Source: Lewinellaceae bacterium (GTDB lineage Bacteria > Bacteroidota > Bacteroidia > Chitinophagales > Saprospiraceae). Taken from it: a stretch of 64,000 nt of DNA. Both the position numbers and the translations under genes were made by a program. The DNA is taken from the NCBI GenBank assembly GCA_020636325.1, contig JACJYC010000008.1, forward strand, positions 186,001 to 250,000, written 5' to 3'. The notes under the pieces are model-generated. The model ran no database searches. It had not been told where the DNA came from and was given only the letters and a program-made list of their open reading frames with translations. Positions 44,767 to 54,374 of this stretch are shown here, in pieces (the first letter of the stretch is position 1; the number at the start of each line of letters is the position of its first letter).

Positions 44767-45609
44767 ATGAAGATTTTGATGAAATTATTGGTTTTTCTCT
44801 CATGCCTTTACGGCCTTTCTTCATGCGCTGCCAATCGCGAAAAACAATCGGAAACCATGCACGCTAAAACCGAAACGACCAACGGCAACACGCCCCGGGA
44901 AGAAGTGGCCTCCGGGGTCTATAAATGGGCCGACCTGCCTGTGAAGTTAAGCCCGGGCAGGGAATCCCGTAAAATAATGGAAGGATCTTCCCCCCATTTT
45001 GATTACCTCGAAATACATGCCACCACCCAGGAAAAAGGGGCAATACCCAGCCCGCCCCACGCCCAGACCGATATAGAAGAACTCATCATCGTAAAGGAAG
45101 GCCTCATGAAATTCACCATGGACGGCGAGGAAGCGGTCCTCGGCCCGGGCAGCATCATATCCATACCGCCGCTGGCCATGCAAGGGCTGCAAAATATCGG
45201 CGACGGGCCGCTCACCTACTACGTGATGATGTTCCGGTCGAAAAAGCCGATGAACCCGGAAAGGGGAAAAGAGGCCGGCGGCCGCATGTTCATCCAGGCC
45301 GATACCCTGCATTTCGAGCAGCGGAAAAACGGCGGAAGGGTCAATTATTTTGACCGCCCCACCACCATGCTGGAGAAATTCGAAATGCATATGACCCAAC
45401 TCGACCAGAAAGGGCCGAGCCACACCCCGCACACCCACCCGGACTCCGAAATGATCCTGGTGGTGGAGGGAGACACGGAACTGACCATTGACGGGGAAAA
45501 ATACCAGGGCACGGCGGGAGACCTGTACTTCATCAAATCAAACCAGCTGCACGGCATCGGCAACGCATCCGACAACCCCTGCAAGTATTTCGCCATCCGG
45601 TGGTATTGA
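44767..45609 (+). CDS. double-cupin lipoprotein
   Basis: A 280-residue lipoprotein (LYGLSSCAA lipobox). It contains two cupin barrels: residues ~75-155 (PHAQTDIEELIIVKEGLMKF, PGSIISIPPLAMQGLQNIGD) and ~205-280 (SHTPHTHPDSEMILVVEGDT, YFIKSNQLHGIGNASDN). The second has the HTHPDSE metal-binding pattern of cupins. The substrate is unknown; bicupins include ureidoglycine aminohydrolase-like and sugar-processing proteins, but an exported lipoprotein form does not fit those closely. It stands alone, convergent with the transporter gene (12 bp between the ends). Confidence 0.85.
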   Translation: MKILMKLLVFLSCLYGLSSCAANREKQSETMHAKTETTNGNTPREEVASGVYKWADLPVKLSPGRESRKIMEGSSPHFDYLEIHATTQEKGAIPSPPHAQTDIEELIIVKEGLMKFTMDGEEAVLGPGSIISIPPLAMQGLQNIGDGPLTYYVMMFRSKKPMNPERGKEAGGRMFIQADTLHFEQRKNGGRVNYFDRPTTMLEKFEMHMTQLDQKGPSHTPHTHPDSEMILVVEGDTELTIDGEKYQGTAGDLYFIKSNQLHGIGNASDNPCKYFAIRWY

Positions 45610-45621
45610 GTGCTTTACCTG

Positions 45622-47991
45622 TTACTTAATGCTCTTTTCCTCCGAAGCGTTCACAAACAGGATATTGCCGATGGCTTCATACCCTTCGAAGGCGCCGGTG
45701 CCTTCGTGCCGGATGATCTCTTCCCGGAAGCCCAGGATCGTGAGATCGGCGTCCTTGCTTTTATCGCTGATGATGGCTTTGGCGTCGCTGTCCAGTTTTT
45801 TGGGGATGACCTCGATGTTATTCGGCGAAATGGGCAATTTTCCCGTTTCGATCAGCATGAACAGGCGTTTGCGCTCTTCGTCGCAGGTATCTTCGGGGTA
45901 CAGGGCAAAGATCTTGATATGCCCGTCTTTCCATTCCTTATGGCCGAGCAGGATGTACCCCAGCAGGATCATGAGGTTGGCGTTCTGGTAATCGTTGGAG
46001 GTGATCCAGATATGGATATGCTGCCGCAGGCCGTAGGCCCGTTCCGTACTTGACAGGATGGCAATGTCAAAATCAACGGACCTGACCAGCTTGAGGTTAT
46101 CCACGATATCCTGCAGGTTGTCGGGCTTGTTGCGGGAATATTCCAGGATCAGGAGGTTGTTGTCGGTGCCGGAAATGCCGGGCAATTGAATGGTCTGCGC
46201 GATGGCCGAGGTGTACGACGGGCTGATCAGCGTGTCCATGTACACATTGCTTTTACTGGCTTCGGCCATCCGGATCAGGCGTTCCTTGGCCAGTTTGGCC
46301 TCCTGGTGGGTGGTTTTCGACAGATACCCGTTGATCTTGTGGATATAGGTGCCGAACCCGTACTTATGCGACAGCCACCGCAGCAGGTCAAAGGCTGCCA
46401 GCCGCTCAAAGGAATTCTGGGAGATGCAGACCGCCGACGGCCGCCAGCTGGCTGTTTGTTCCTTTTCGGCCTTTTGCAGGAACACCTGCATCTGTCTGCT
46501 GAACTGGAAAATGACCCCCTGGAAAATGACGGCCAGGTTCTTTTTCTCGGGATTGTACGCGCTCACCACCCAGTAGATCACGACCATCAGCAGGACGGCC
46601 AGGACGGCATACCCGGGGTTCATGAAGAACATAAGGCCGAAACAGGCCAGCGCCCCGAACAGAGAGATGTACCACCTCGACCGGAAGGTCGGACGGTAGG
46701 ACGGATCGGCGGCAAAATGCTGCAGGAAGGAGATCAGGCACAGGGAGCCGTAGGTGACCATGAAGAACATGGATATGATCTCCGCTACAAAATCGAGCCC
46801 GCCCATCAGGACAAAGACGAAGGCGATGCCGATGGTGACCACCGTAGCGTTGAACGGCTCGTCGTTTTTGCCGTGGCCTTTGGATAACCACGAATTGATC
46901 CAGGAAGAAGGCAGCAATTGGTCGCGCGAGATGGCCTGAAGGGTGCGCGGCGCCACCAGCAGCGAACCCAGCGCCGATGAAATGGTGGCTGCAGCCAATC
47001 CCATCGGGACAATCCACCAACCCTGCCAGGCAATCTTGGCCATGACCAGGCTCGACGTATCGGAAAGGGCTTCAGGCCCTGCGGACAAGGCCAGTTTGAA
47101 AGCGATGAACAAATAGATGACCATGCCCACCAGGGTGCCCGCCAGCGTGCCCAGCGGGATGGACCGGCTCGGGTTGCGGAGGTCGCCTGACAGGCCCACC
47201 CCCGCCGTCATACCGGTGAAAGCGGGGAATATGATGGCAAAAACGGCAAAGAATTCGAGCGGGATCCGGGGATTGCCCGGGTCGGCGGGGGTCTCCTTGG
47301 GTTCAATGGTCGGCACCTCGTTCAGTACGCTGACCGAATCATCCCCCTGCGGTTGCAATTGGCGGACCAGGAGGCTGTCATCCACGGTTTGGGTATTGTA
47401 GATGGTGGCAAACGGATCCAGGGCGTGGTGTTGGGCGTAGTCCGTTTCGCCCATGAAAAAGGCGGCCAGGGCAATGAATAACGTACCGACTACGGCGTAC
47501 AGCGTCTTTACCCCCAGATCGGCGCCCTTGCTCAGCACGATGGCCGTGAGGATGAACAGCGCCGGAATGCTGACGGTTTGTTTTTTGGCCAGCAGCCATT
47601 CCACCGCGTAGGGCATGTCGTAGGTCCGCAACAGGTAGTCGAACAGCGAACTGAACGACTCCGAAAATGCGATGATGTAAAAAGCGACACTGATGGCCTG
47701 CGACAGAAACAGGGCGATGCCGATCGCCGAACCGATCACCAGGCCGAAGGAGCGCGAAATGATGTAGTACTCGCCGCCGCCTTCCACTTTCTGGTTGGTG
47801 GCAATCTCCGCAATCGCCATGGCGGTCGGGATCGTGACGGCATGACCGATCAGGATGATCATCAGGGTGCCGAATAGTCCGACCGTGCCGACGGCAAAGC
47901 CGAAGCGCAAAAACATGACAGCCCCCAGGATGGTGGAAATAGCGGTAAAAAAGACAGGAGCGGTGCCGAATTTTCGGACGCCATTGCTCAT
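45622..47991 (-). CDS. cation-chloride-cotransporter-like amino acid permease
   Basis: A 789-residue transporter of the APC superfamily. The N-terminal ~500 residues hold about 12 membrane segments, starting FFTAISTILGAVMFLRFGFA, with EGGGEYYIISRSFG and FAIIFPAFTGMTAGVGLSGD as in SLC12-type Na-K-Cl cotransporters. The C-terminal ~290 residues form a soluble domain (two USP-like halves: CISQNSFERLAAFDLLRW, ADLTILGFREE) as in bacterial CCC-like proteins. It likely moves ions or amino acids; the substrate is unknown. It is a single gene divergent from the sialidase-like gene. Confidence 0.85.
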   Translation of the reverse strand: MSNGVRKFGTAPVFFTAISTILGAVMFLRFGFAVGTVGLFGTLMIILIGHAVTIPTAMAIAEIATNQKVEGGGEYYIISRSFGLVIGSAIGIALFLSQAISVAFYIIAFSESFSSLFDYLLRTYDMPYAVEWLLAKKQTVSIPALFILTAIVLSKGADLGVKTLYAVVGTLFIALAAFFMGETDYAQHHALDPFATIYNTQTVDDSLLVRQLQPQGDDSVSVLNEVPTIEPKETPADPGNPRIPLEFFAVFAIIFPAFTGMTAGVGLSGDLRNPSRSIPLGTLAGTLVGMVIYLFIAFKLALSAGPEALSDTSSLVMAKIAWQGWWIVPMGLAAATISSALGSLLVAPRTLQAISRDQLLPSSWINSWLSKGHGKNDEPFNATVVTIGIAFVFVLMGGLDFVAEIISMFFMVTYGSLCLISFLQHFAADPSYRPTFRSRWYISLFGALACFGLMFFMNPGYAVLAVLLMVVIYWVVSAYNPEKKNLAVIFQGVIFQFSRQMQVFLQKAEKEQTASWRPSAVCISQNSFERLAAFDLLRWLSHKYGFGTYIHKINGYLSKTTHQEAKLAKERLIRMAEASKSNVYMDTLISPSYTSAIAQTIQLPGISGTDNNLLILEYSRNKPDNLQDIVDNLKLVRSVDFDIAILSSTERAYGLRQHIHIWITSNDYQNANLMILLGYILLGHKEWKDGHIKIFALYPEDTCDEERKRLFMLIETGKLPISPNNIEVIPKKLDSDAKAIISDKSKDADLTILGFREEIIRHEGTGAFEGYEAIGNILFVNASEEKSIK

Positions 47992-48120
47992 CAGCAGACG
48001 ATTTTGACCGGAAAGTTAATAAAATTGGCCGCCAAAGGTATTTATTTCATCAGGATTATCGCCGTTTTCCTTTCCGTGGTTATTTTGGTCAGAAAAACGG
48101 GCGCCGACGCCCCGATACCT

Positions 48121-49203
48121 ATGATAAGCCGATCCTTTTTCCCGCTTTGCCTGTTTTTGGCCTGTTTGGCGGCCGGTTGCAAAAGCCCGGACAAAATGCC
48201 TGCAAAACCCGATTTTTCTCCGGTAGTCGCTACCAGGGATTTCATCTTCGGCGATGACCGACCCTTTGCCCAATGCCATGCCTCTACCGTATTGCGCAAT
48301 GCGAAGGGCGAATTTCTGGTCGCCTGGTTCGGCGGCACCCATGAAAAGCACGACGATGTCGGGATCTGGTTCTCCAGGGGGCGGCCCGGCGCCTGGACAC
48401 CGCCGGTGGAGATCGCCAAGCTCCGGGAGGATGCCCACTGGAACCCGGTGCTCGCCCGTTCGCCGAAAGGGGAGATCGTCCTGTTTTTCAAGGTGGGGAA
48501 AACCATCGATGAATGGGAAACCTGGTACAAGGTTTCAACCGATGAGGGGACGACCTGGTCCGATGCCCGCGAACTGGTCCCAGGTGACAAAGGCGGTCGG
48601 GGGCCGGTGCGCAACAAGCCCATTGTACTGTCGAACGGCGACTGGCTGGCGCCTTCTTCCAACGAAAAGAACCGGGTTTGGAACGCTTTCACGGATCGCA
48701 GCGCCGACAACGGGCAAACCTGGGAAATGTCCGGCTTTTTGACCCTCAACCGGGATTCCGTTCCGGGTGAAGGCGTAATTCAGCCCACCTTGTGGGAGTC
48801 CGCGCCGGGCAAGGTACATATGCTGCTCCGGAGTTCGGCCGGCGTCATCTGCCGCAGCGATTCCGATGATTACGGCCTGCATTGGACGCCCGTCTGCAAA
48901 ACCGCCCTGCCCAACCCCAACAGCGGCATCGACCTGGCGCCGCTGCCCGGTAACCGGCTTGCGGTGGTATTCAACCGGGATGATAAAAACTGGGGCGCCC
49001 GAAGGCCGCTGTCCGTGGCGGTTTCCACAGACAACGGCCTGAGCTGGTCAACGCCGCTGGACCTCGAAACGGGAGAGGAAGGCGACGAGTATTCCTATCC
49101 TTCCGTCATCAGTTTCGGCGATACCCTGGCGATTACCTATACCTGGAAACGGCAGCGGATCCGGTTCCTTGAGGTGGTTATTCCGCCGGCAGCCGATCAC
49201 TGA
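48121..49203 (+). CDS. BNR-repeat sialidase-like lipoprotein
   Basis: A 360-residue lipoprotein from the ATG at 48121 (SFFPLCLFLACLAAGC); the longer frame to 48004 lacks a usable signal. It is a six-bladed sialidase-type propeller with Asp-box-like repeats: VSTDEGTTWSD, DRSADNGQTWEM, SDSDDYGLHWTP and VSTDNGLSWSTP. The first strand has HASTVLRNAKGEFLVAWFGG, as in the BNR_2 family of sialidases and related glycosidases. It probably acts on surface glycans in the periplasm or outside the cell. Its 3' end overlaps the convergent 322-residue gene by 7 bp. Confidence 0.88.
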   Translation: MISRSFFPLCLFLACLAAGCKSPDKMPAKPDFSPVVATRDFIFGDDRPFAQCHASTVLRNAKGEFLVAWFGGTHEKHDDVGIWFSRGRPGAWTPPVEIAKLREDAHWNPVLARSPKGEIVLFFKVGKTIDEWETWYKVSTDEGTTWSDARELVPGDKGGRGPVRNKPIVLSNGDWLAPSSNEKNRVWNAFTDRSADNGQTWEMSGFLTLNRDSVPGEGVIQPTLWESAPGKVHMLLRSSAGVICRSDSDDYGLHWTPVCKTALPNPNSGIDLAPLPGNRLAVVFNRDDKNWGARRPLSVAVSTDNGLSWSTPLDLETGEEGDEYSYPSVISFGDTLAITYTWKRQRIRFLEVVIPPAADH

Positions 49204-50165
49204 TTGTTGCCTTTTTTCTTCACCGCCGGCATTTCCCCGGCGTTTTTTGCCGACCCGTTTTCCTTTTTTGGGGATTGTGGAAGGGTTTCAGGTGCGATCT
49301 TGCCGCCGGCCGGGGTTTCCCTGGCGGTTGCCGGGGTGGTTTTCATGCCGGTATTCAGGGTGGTGATGGTGTCCTGCGGGGTCTCTTCGGGGGAATAGGA
49401 GGTATCTGACTGTTCGATATACTCGTCGTAGGTGTTGGCGCCGTCGTAGGAATTGTAGCCTTGTTGCGTGGGCGTCAGCAGTTGCGTGGCTTCCTGCAGC
49501 AGCGGGTCGAGGGAGGGCGGCTCCATCAGGTTCGGCTCGATCACCTCCTCTGCCGGCGAAGGCATCATGCTGCCCTCTGGGCCGATCTCGTCCCAACCCA
49601 GAAAATGGAAGGGGCGATACAGGTTCTGCTGCAGGTAGGCCTCATTGAACCGGCGGGCCTGTTGGCGGGATTGTGAAAAGAACTGGATGAGTCCTTTGGT
49701 CAGCCCGACCAGTTCGACTACCAGCAGCAATGCCGGGCTGCCGTCCATTTGCTGCCCGGTGGCATCTGCCAGCGGTTGCAGGAAGTGCAGCGCGTAGAAT
49801 TCGGTGAGCTGGTGCAGTTCCAACTCCAGGCTCCGCTGATAATCCTCCGGGAATTCGGAAATGTACTTCACCTTTTTGGGATTGAGAAAATCGGTCTTGA
49901 TGTTCGACAAAAGCTGGTTGAAGCGGTAAGCGGACTGCTCGTAACCGGTTTGTACCTTCTGGACATCACCCGGGGCCAATTCATGGGATTGTAATTTGAA
50001 CCGGCGCACAGCCGCTTCCGCTTCGATCTTCAGGTCTTTGAACTTGAGCATGAACGGGGTGTTCACAAAATCTTTCAACGGGCCTTCAACTTTATTTTGC
50101 TGTCCGTTGGCGGGTAAGTATGCGCATAGCGCAAGCATAAACAGGATGAAAAAATGCGGTCTCAT
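49197..50165 (-). CDS. secreted hypothetical protein
   Basis: A 322-residue protein with a signal peptide (FFILFMLALCAYLPANGQQ). Residues ~20-200 are helical and charged (FKDLKIEAEAAVRRFKLQSH, YQRSLELELHQLTEFYALHF), the C-terminal ~120 residues are Pro/Glu/Thr-rich and probably disordered (LMEPPSLDPLLQEATQLLTP, PEETPQDTITTLNTG). No family recognised. It is on the same strand as the CHAT gene, separated from it by a long tandem repeat and a gene remnant, so a link with that locus is possible but unproven. Its stop overlaps the sialidase-like stop by 7 bp. Confidence 0.75.
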   Translation of the reverse strand: MRPHFFILFMLALCAYLPANGQQNKVEGPLKDFVNTPFMLKFKDLKIEAEAAVRRFKLQSHELAPGDVQKVQTGYEQSAYRFNQLLSNIKTDFLNPKKVKYISEFPEDYQRSLELELHQLTEFYALHFLQPLADATGQQMDGSPALLLVVELVGLTKGLIQFFSQSRQQARRFNEAYLQQNLYRPFHFLGWDEIGPEGSMMPSPAEEVIEPNLMEPPSLDPLLQEATQLLTPTQQGYNSYDGANTYDEYIEQSDTSYSPEETPQDTITTLNTGMKTTPATARETPAGGKIAPETLPQSPKKENGSAKNAGEMPAVKKKGNNQ

Positions 50166-50458
50166 GGTGGAATAATTGATTCGATTGATTCGATTGGTTC
50201 GATTGGTTCGATTGATCCGATTGGTTCGATTGATCCGATTGATCCGATTCCTCGATTCCTCGATTCCTCGATTGATCCGATTGTTCGATTGATCCGATTG
50301 ATCCGATTCCTCGATTCTTCGATTCTTCGATTCCTCGATTCTTCGATTCTTCGATTGATCCGATTCCTCGATTCCTCGGTTCCTCGATTCCTCGATTGAT
50401 CCGATTCCTCGATTGATCCGATTGATCCGATTCCTCGATTCCTCGATTCCTCGATTGG
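50166..50458. repeat. CGATTCCT/CGATTGATC tandem array
   Basis: About 33 units of 8 bp (CGATTCCT, CGATTCTT) or 9 bp (CGATTGATC, CGATTGATT, CGATTGGTT) in mixed order fill the upstream flank of the secreted 322-residue gene. Related GAATCGA/TTCCTC motifs occur at 54270-54310 and 54960-55040, on both sides of the sigma-factor gene. The reading frame through the array stays open, giving false peptides. Confidence 0.85.
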
Positions 50459-50556
50459 TGTAATATGTTATCCGCGACGGGTTGTTGCCGACATAAACCT
50501 GGTAATCATCCGGATCGGCTACCTTTTCGAAGATCAGATTGAAATAGGTTTTTCAT
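50459..50556 (-). pseudogene. remnant of an unknown coding sequence
   Basis: On the reverse strand an ATG at 50556 (MKN) is followed, after a one-base frame change, by a protein-like stretch of about 30 residues from 50549 (TYFNLIFEKVADPDDYQVYV, then GNNPSRITYYT) that runs into the tandem array. Neither frame gives a plausible complete gene. It looks like the end of a decayed or deleted protein gene whose 3' part was replaced by repeats. Family unknown. Confidence 0.4.
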
Positions 50557-50868
50557 GGTTAATTGTTGTGATGATTAAATCCCGATTTTGGATAGGAGTG
50601 TTTCGGATGGGAAAAATGACCCCAGGGCGGGTGTTTTTTTATGGTCGGGCAACCGTTGTGCGGACGGCTTTTCTTCTTTTTTTCCAATGGGCTGCGGACG
50701 ACAATCGATTGATGAATGCCGATTACATGATTACCAACTTCGCCACCAGGCTACGGCGGTCAGGGTTTGATTGTTGATTTGGCGCTCGTTGTAGGGTCGG
50801 AATGTTGCCTTACCCGGACTGACAACCTGCCTGCCGGCAGGCGGACTGATCACGGACAACTGATCACT
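50557..50868. other. intergenic region, nothing recognised
   Basis: No gene is supported here. Short open frames (for example 50568-50777) lack protein-like character. The only clear structure is the perfect palindrome GCCTGCCGGCAGGC at about 50828-50841, some 30 bp past the CHAT gene stop on the reverse strand. It could act as a terminator-like hairpin. Confidence 0.5.
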
Positions 50869-53800
50869 TCAAATGAGTTTCCTGACCAGATAAAAAACGC
50901 CGGCAGCCAGCAGGATACCGATCAGCAGGTAGCTCCAAGGGAAAGGATCCGGCAATTTCAGGGGCGCCATATCGCCGAAGGGGAGGTAGCTCGCCCAATA
51001 GAAAGGATGGGCGGCTTCGTGGGCGTTGCCGGCCAGATAGGCCAGCTTGGCTTGCCGGAGGGCGTCGTCTTTGGTCAGGCCTTTTCGCAGACCGGTGTAG
51101 AAGCCCTGCATCAGGTCTGAGGTGCGGGCGTCGTTCACGCTCCACAGGCTGTTGACGGTACTGCGGACGCCGGCCTGTGCAAATCCGCGGCCGAGGCTGA
51201 TCACCCCTTCCCCGGGCCGAAAACTGCCGATGCCGGTTTCGCAGGCGCTCAATACGGCCAGGTCGGCGTGCCAGCGCTGCCCGTACAGGTCCTTGACATA
51301 GAGCAGGGATTCGTCGGTACTGTCTTTCGGATTCGCGCTGAAGGCCATATAGGCGTAGTCGCCGTTGTAGCTGTTGGATTTGGCGTGGGTGGCCAGGTGC
51401 AAGACGGCATAGTTCGGCGCCAGCGCCAGAAAATTGGCCCGGGTGGCTTCCACTCCTTTCAATACCTTGCCCCTGAGCATCCGGGCAATGGAGGAGGCTT
51501 CTTCCGCATTGTGTTCCAGAGGCGCAAAACCCTGCGGGTCGGTTGCAAAATCCGGCGCGAGGGCCAGGCAGCTCCTCGCGGGGCGAGCGGATTGTACCGG
51601 CAGCTGTTTCAGGCTCAGCCAATAACCCCCGGAATAAGTATAGCTGATCGTGCAATCGGATAATAAATAAGGGTAAGTCCTGTATCGGCGGGGCGTTTCA
51701 GGATCCGAGGTCAGCAGGGCCTCAAAGGGCAGCCACCCCAGAATGCCGTCCGGGACAATGACCAGCGACCGTTTACCGCCCAATATTCCGGCGACAGGCG
51801 AAAAGAGGAGTTCGTACAACCGCCGGGCTTCTGCGGTGTAAACGCTGTCCAGGTGTGGTTTTTCACCGGACGGAGCACCCGGATATTGCAACAGGCTTTT
51901 GGCCATCCCGGTAACGGCCTGTTGCAGCGGAAAGGCCGGATCCAGGCGTCGCGCGGCTATGGTGTCGCCGGTCAGTACAAATTGATATTTGGCTTTTTCT
52001 CCGGTGAAAAAGGCCATCATCGCCTGATCGGGCGCCAGCGATCGCTGTATGATTTTGATGGAATCTTCGGTCAGGAAAAGAGACTCCGGCAGCAGGTTTG
52101 TACCGGCGGATTCCAGGTTGCGATACAGATCAGCCTTTTGTTGCTGCAGGTCAAAAAGCCGGCGGTCAATGGCGCGCCGATCTTCATCATCCAGCTGGGA
52201 TTCATCAATGGCGCGTTCTTTCTCCAGGTCATTGATCTTCCTTGTCAATTGCTGGAGCCGGCTCACCAAAATATCGGTACCGCCCTGGGCAGGCTGCCGC
52301 TGCAACCGGTTGGCTTCCATCAGGCGGATGCTTTTGTTCCGGTCGCTGAACGCGAAAGCCAGGCGGCGGTAACGGGCGCCCCGGGAGCCGTCGGCCAACA
52401 TGAAGCAGGCATCGATCGCCCCGGCGAACAACCCCGTATTCAAAGCGGTCATGCGTTGTCTGGCTTCCGGATTGAGGTAGCTGTCCTGGACTTTTGTCAG
52501 CAGGTTGAAGGCTTTTTCAAACCAGATCAAAGCCGTGTCGGCGCGTTGGCGATCCGATGAACTGCGCGCCCATTCCAGATAATTCCGGGCCTTTCCGTGC
52601 AGGCAGAGCAGGATTTCCAGAGAAGCTTTCCCGGGCTCATTCCCGGTCTCCGGCCGGAAACCCAGCTTTTTCAGGGCGTCGTCGAGGCAGCGGCCTGCCG
52701 GTTGGTACAACCCCTGCTCCAGAAGGGCCTCTCCCAGCGTGCGGTCAAACCCCGCGCGGGTAAGCGAATCCGCCTGTTCCGGCAATCCGCCTGCCAGGTT
52801 GAGCGCTTGTTGGGCCAGGGCCGGGCGGTTTTCTTCCAGGTAGGTTCTGCTGATGTTCAGGACGGCTTTGAGCTGTTCAGGCTCCCAACCCATTGCTGCG
52901 GCCGACCAGATCTCAAGACTCCGGCGATAGAAATCCCGGGCCTGTTGGTATTGCCCGTCCTGCCAATAGGCGTTGCCCAGGTTCATGGCGGTGCCGGCCA
53001 CGTACGGATGATCAACACCGAACAAGGCCTGACGCAAGGCCAGCGCCCGTTCCAGGTGATTCAATCCTGGCTGAAGTTCACCGGCATTCACCAGCGCCAG
53101 GCCCACTTGTTCCTGTGCCTGGGCTACCTGCGGATGGTAGTCGCCCCATTGGTCGTGCAACAATCCGAGCGCCCGCCTGAAATATTGCAGAGCTGCCTGG
53201 TAATCTCCGCGCAACATCCAAAGCTCGCCGATATTCTGGTACGAACGAATGACGTCCGGGTGGCTGGGGCCGTAAAACTGCCGCCGGATCCGCAGGGCTT
53301 TTTGCTGGAGGTCGCCGGCAGCTCCATAAGCCTGTTTTTCAGCCAGGGCATTGCCCATGTTCTCATAGATGGCGGCCACTTTGGGGTGGTTTTCTCCGTA
53401 AAACCGGGTGTATACCGCCAGCGCTTCCCCGAAGTGCCGGAGCGCGGAATCCTGCAGGCTCAGCGCGGCGAAAACATTGCCGATGTTCTGGTGGCTTTGC
53501 GCCGTTTTCAGGTGGTCGGGCCCCAGCGTGCGCCGCCGCAGGTCCATGGCCTGCGCATACTGTTTTTTTGCGCCGGGCAGGTCGCCGGCCGCCAGCAACG
53601 CGCTGCCCAGGTTATTGTAAGCGGAGGCCAGGTCAGCCGGCGGCATCTGGGGAGACGCTTCCCGGATGTCCGCTACCGCCTGATACAGGGCGATTGCGCG
53701 GTCATAATCCCCGATCGAAAGCAGGCAATTGGCAATGTTGTTGTAGGATTTGGCCGTTTCCGCATGCCGGTCGCCGAACAGCCGGAGGCGGATCGCCAGG

Positions 53801-54252
53801 GCCTGGGTATGGTATTGGCGGGCCGTTTGGATATAACCCAATTCGTAGTAATAATTGCCCAGGTCGCTGAGCGCTTCCGCTGATTTGGGGTGATCCCAAC
53901 CCGCGTGATCCTGCACCAGGCACCAGGCTGAATCCAGGCTGACTTCCGCCAGATCGAACCGGCCTTGCGCCTGGGCGGCTTCCCCGCGCAGCATCCTCGC
54001 TTCGGCTTCCAGCAACGGAAATCCGGTCAGGCCCGCATTCAGCGCCCGATCGGTGATCTTGATCGCTTCTTCGAATGCCCCGGCCTCCAACCGGGCCCGA
54101 CCGTCGGAGAGCCATTGCCGGACGGCCGCCGTATCCGCCGGCTGAGCGGTGCCCTGCCCGTACCAGATGATCAGTGCGGCAACCAGGGACTGGACTTTTT
54201 TAGCAACCCGTCCCCAACAAAAAAGCGATATATTTATCTTTGCCGAACCCAT
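50869..54252 (-). CDS. TPR-CHAT domain protein (caspase-like peptidase)
   Basis: A 1127-residue protein. A hydrophobic N-terminal segment (~18-36) suggests export or anchoring. Residues ~45-560 hold about ten tetratricopeptide repeats of the kinesin-light-chain/FxxxG type (YNNIANCLLSIGDYDRAIAL, YQNIGELWMLRGDYQAALQY). The CHAT domain (~780-1095) has the catalytic dyad: H956 in LHLATHAKS and C1004 in VLSACETGIG, as in separase/caspase-like CHAT peptidases. A single membrane helix (~1105-1122) ends the protein. So a membrane-bound, TPR-regulated protease is predicted. It is divergent from a sigma factor and its anti-sigma/TPR partner (122 bp between). The substrate is unknown. Confidence 0.9.
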   Translation of the reverse strand: MGSAKINISLFCWGRVAKKVQSLVAALIIWYGQGTAQPADTAAVRQWLSDGRARLEAGAFEEAIKITDRALNAGLTGFPLLEAEARMLRGEAAQAQGRFDLAEVSLDSAWCLVQDHAGWDHPKSAEALSDLGNYYYELGYIQTARQYHTQALAIRLRLFGDRHAETAKSYNNIANCLLSIGDYDRAIALYQAVADIREASPQMPPADLASAYNNLGSALLAAGDLPGAKKQYAQAMDLRRRTLGPDHLKTAQSHQNIGNVFAALSLQDSALRHFGEALAVYTRFYGENHPKVAAIYENMGNALAEKQAYGAAGDLQQKALRIRRQFYGPSHPDVIRSYQNIGELWMLRGDYQAALQYFRRALGLLHDQWGDYHPQVAQAQEQVGLALVNAGELQPGLNHLERALALRQALFGVDHPYVAGTAMNLGNAYWQDGQYQQARDFYRRSLEIWSAAAMGWEPEQLKAVLNISRTYLEENRPALAQQALNLAGGLPEQADSLTRAGFDRTLGEALLEQGLYQPAGRCLDDALKKLGFRPETGNEPGKASLEILLCLHGKARNYLEWARSSSDRQRADTALIWFEKAFNLLTKVQDSYLNPEARQRMTALNTGLFAGAIDACFMLADGSRGARYRRLAFAFSDRNKSIRLMEANRLQRQPAQGGTDILVSRLQQLTRKINDLEKERAIDESQLDDEDRRAIDRRLFDLQQQKADLYRNLESAGTNLLPESLFLTEDSIKIIQRSLAPDQAMMAFFTGEKAKYQFVLTGDTIAARRLDPAFPLQQAVTGMAKSLLQYPGAPSGEKPHLDSVYTAEARRLYELLFSPVAGILGGKRSLVIVPDGILGWLPFEALLTSDPETPRRYRTYPYLLSDCTISYTYSGGYWLSLKQLPVQSARPARSCLALAPDFATDPQGFAPLEHNAEEASSIARMLRGKVLKGVEATRANFLALAPNYAVLHLATHAKSNSYNGDYAYMAFSANPKDSTDESLLYVKDLYGQRWHADLAVLSACETGIGSFRPGEGVISLGRGFAQAGVRSTVNSLWSVNDARTSDLMQGFYTGLRKGLTKDDALRQAKLAYLAGNAHEAAHPFYWASYLPFGDMAPLKLPDPFPWSYLLIGILLAAGVFYLVRKLI

Positions 54253-54374
54253 GGGTTTTTATGAGGAATCGGGGAATTGAAGAATCGAAGAATCGAAAAT
54301 CCGATCCAATCGCACGAGAAAGGTAACATTTTTCCGGATCATGGGGTCATTTCAGGCTTTCAACACACACTTGT

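Noticed and set aside
50568..50777. Forward 69-codon frame between the array and the CHAT gene
   Set aside because: No homology, odd composition and no ribosome-binding context.
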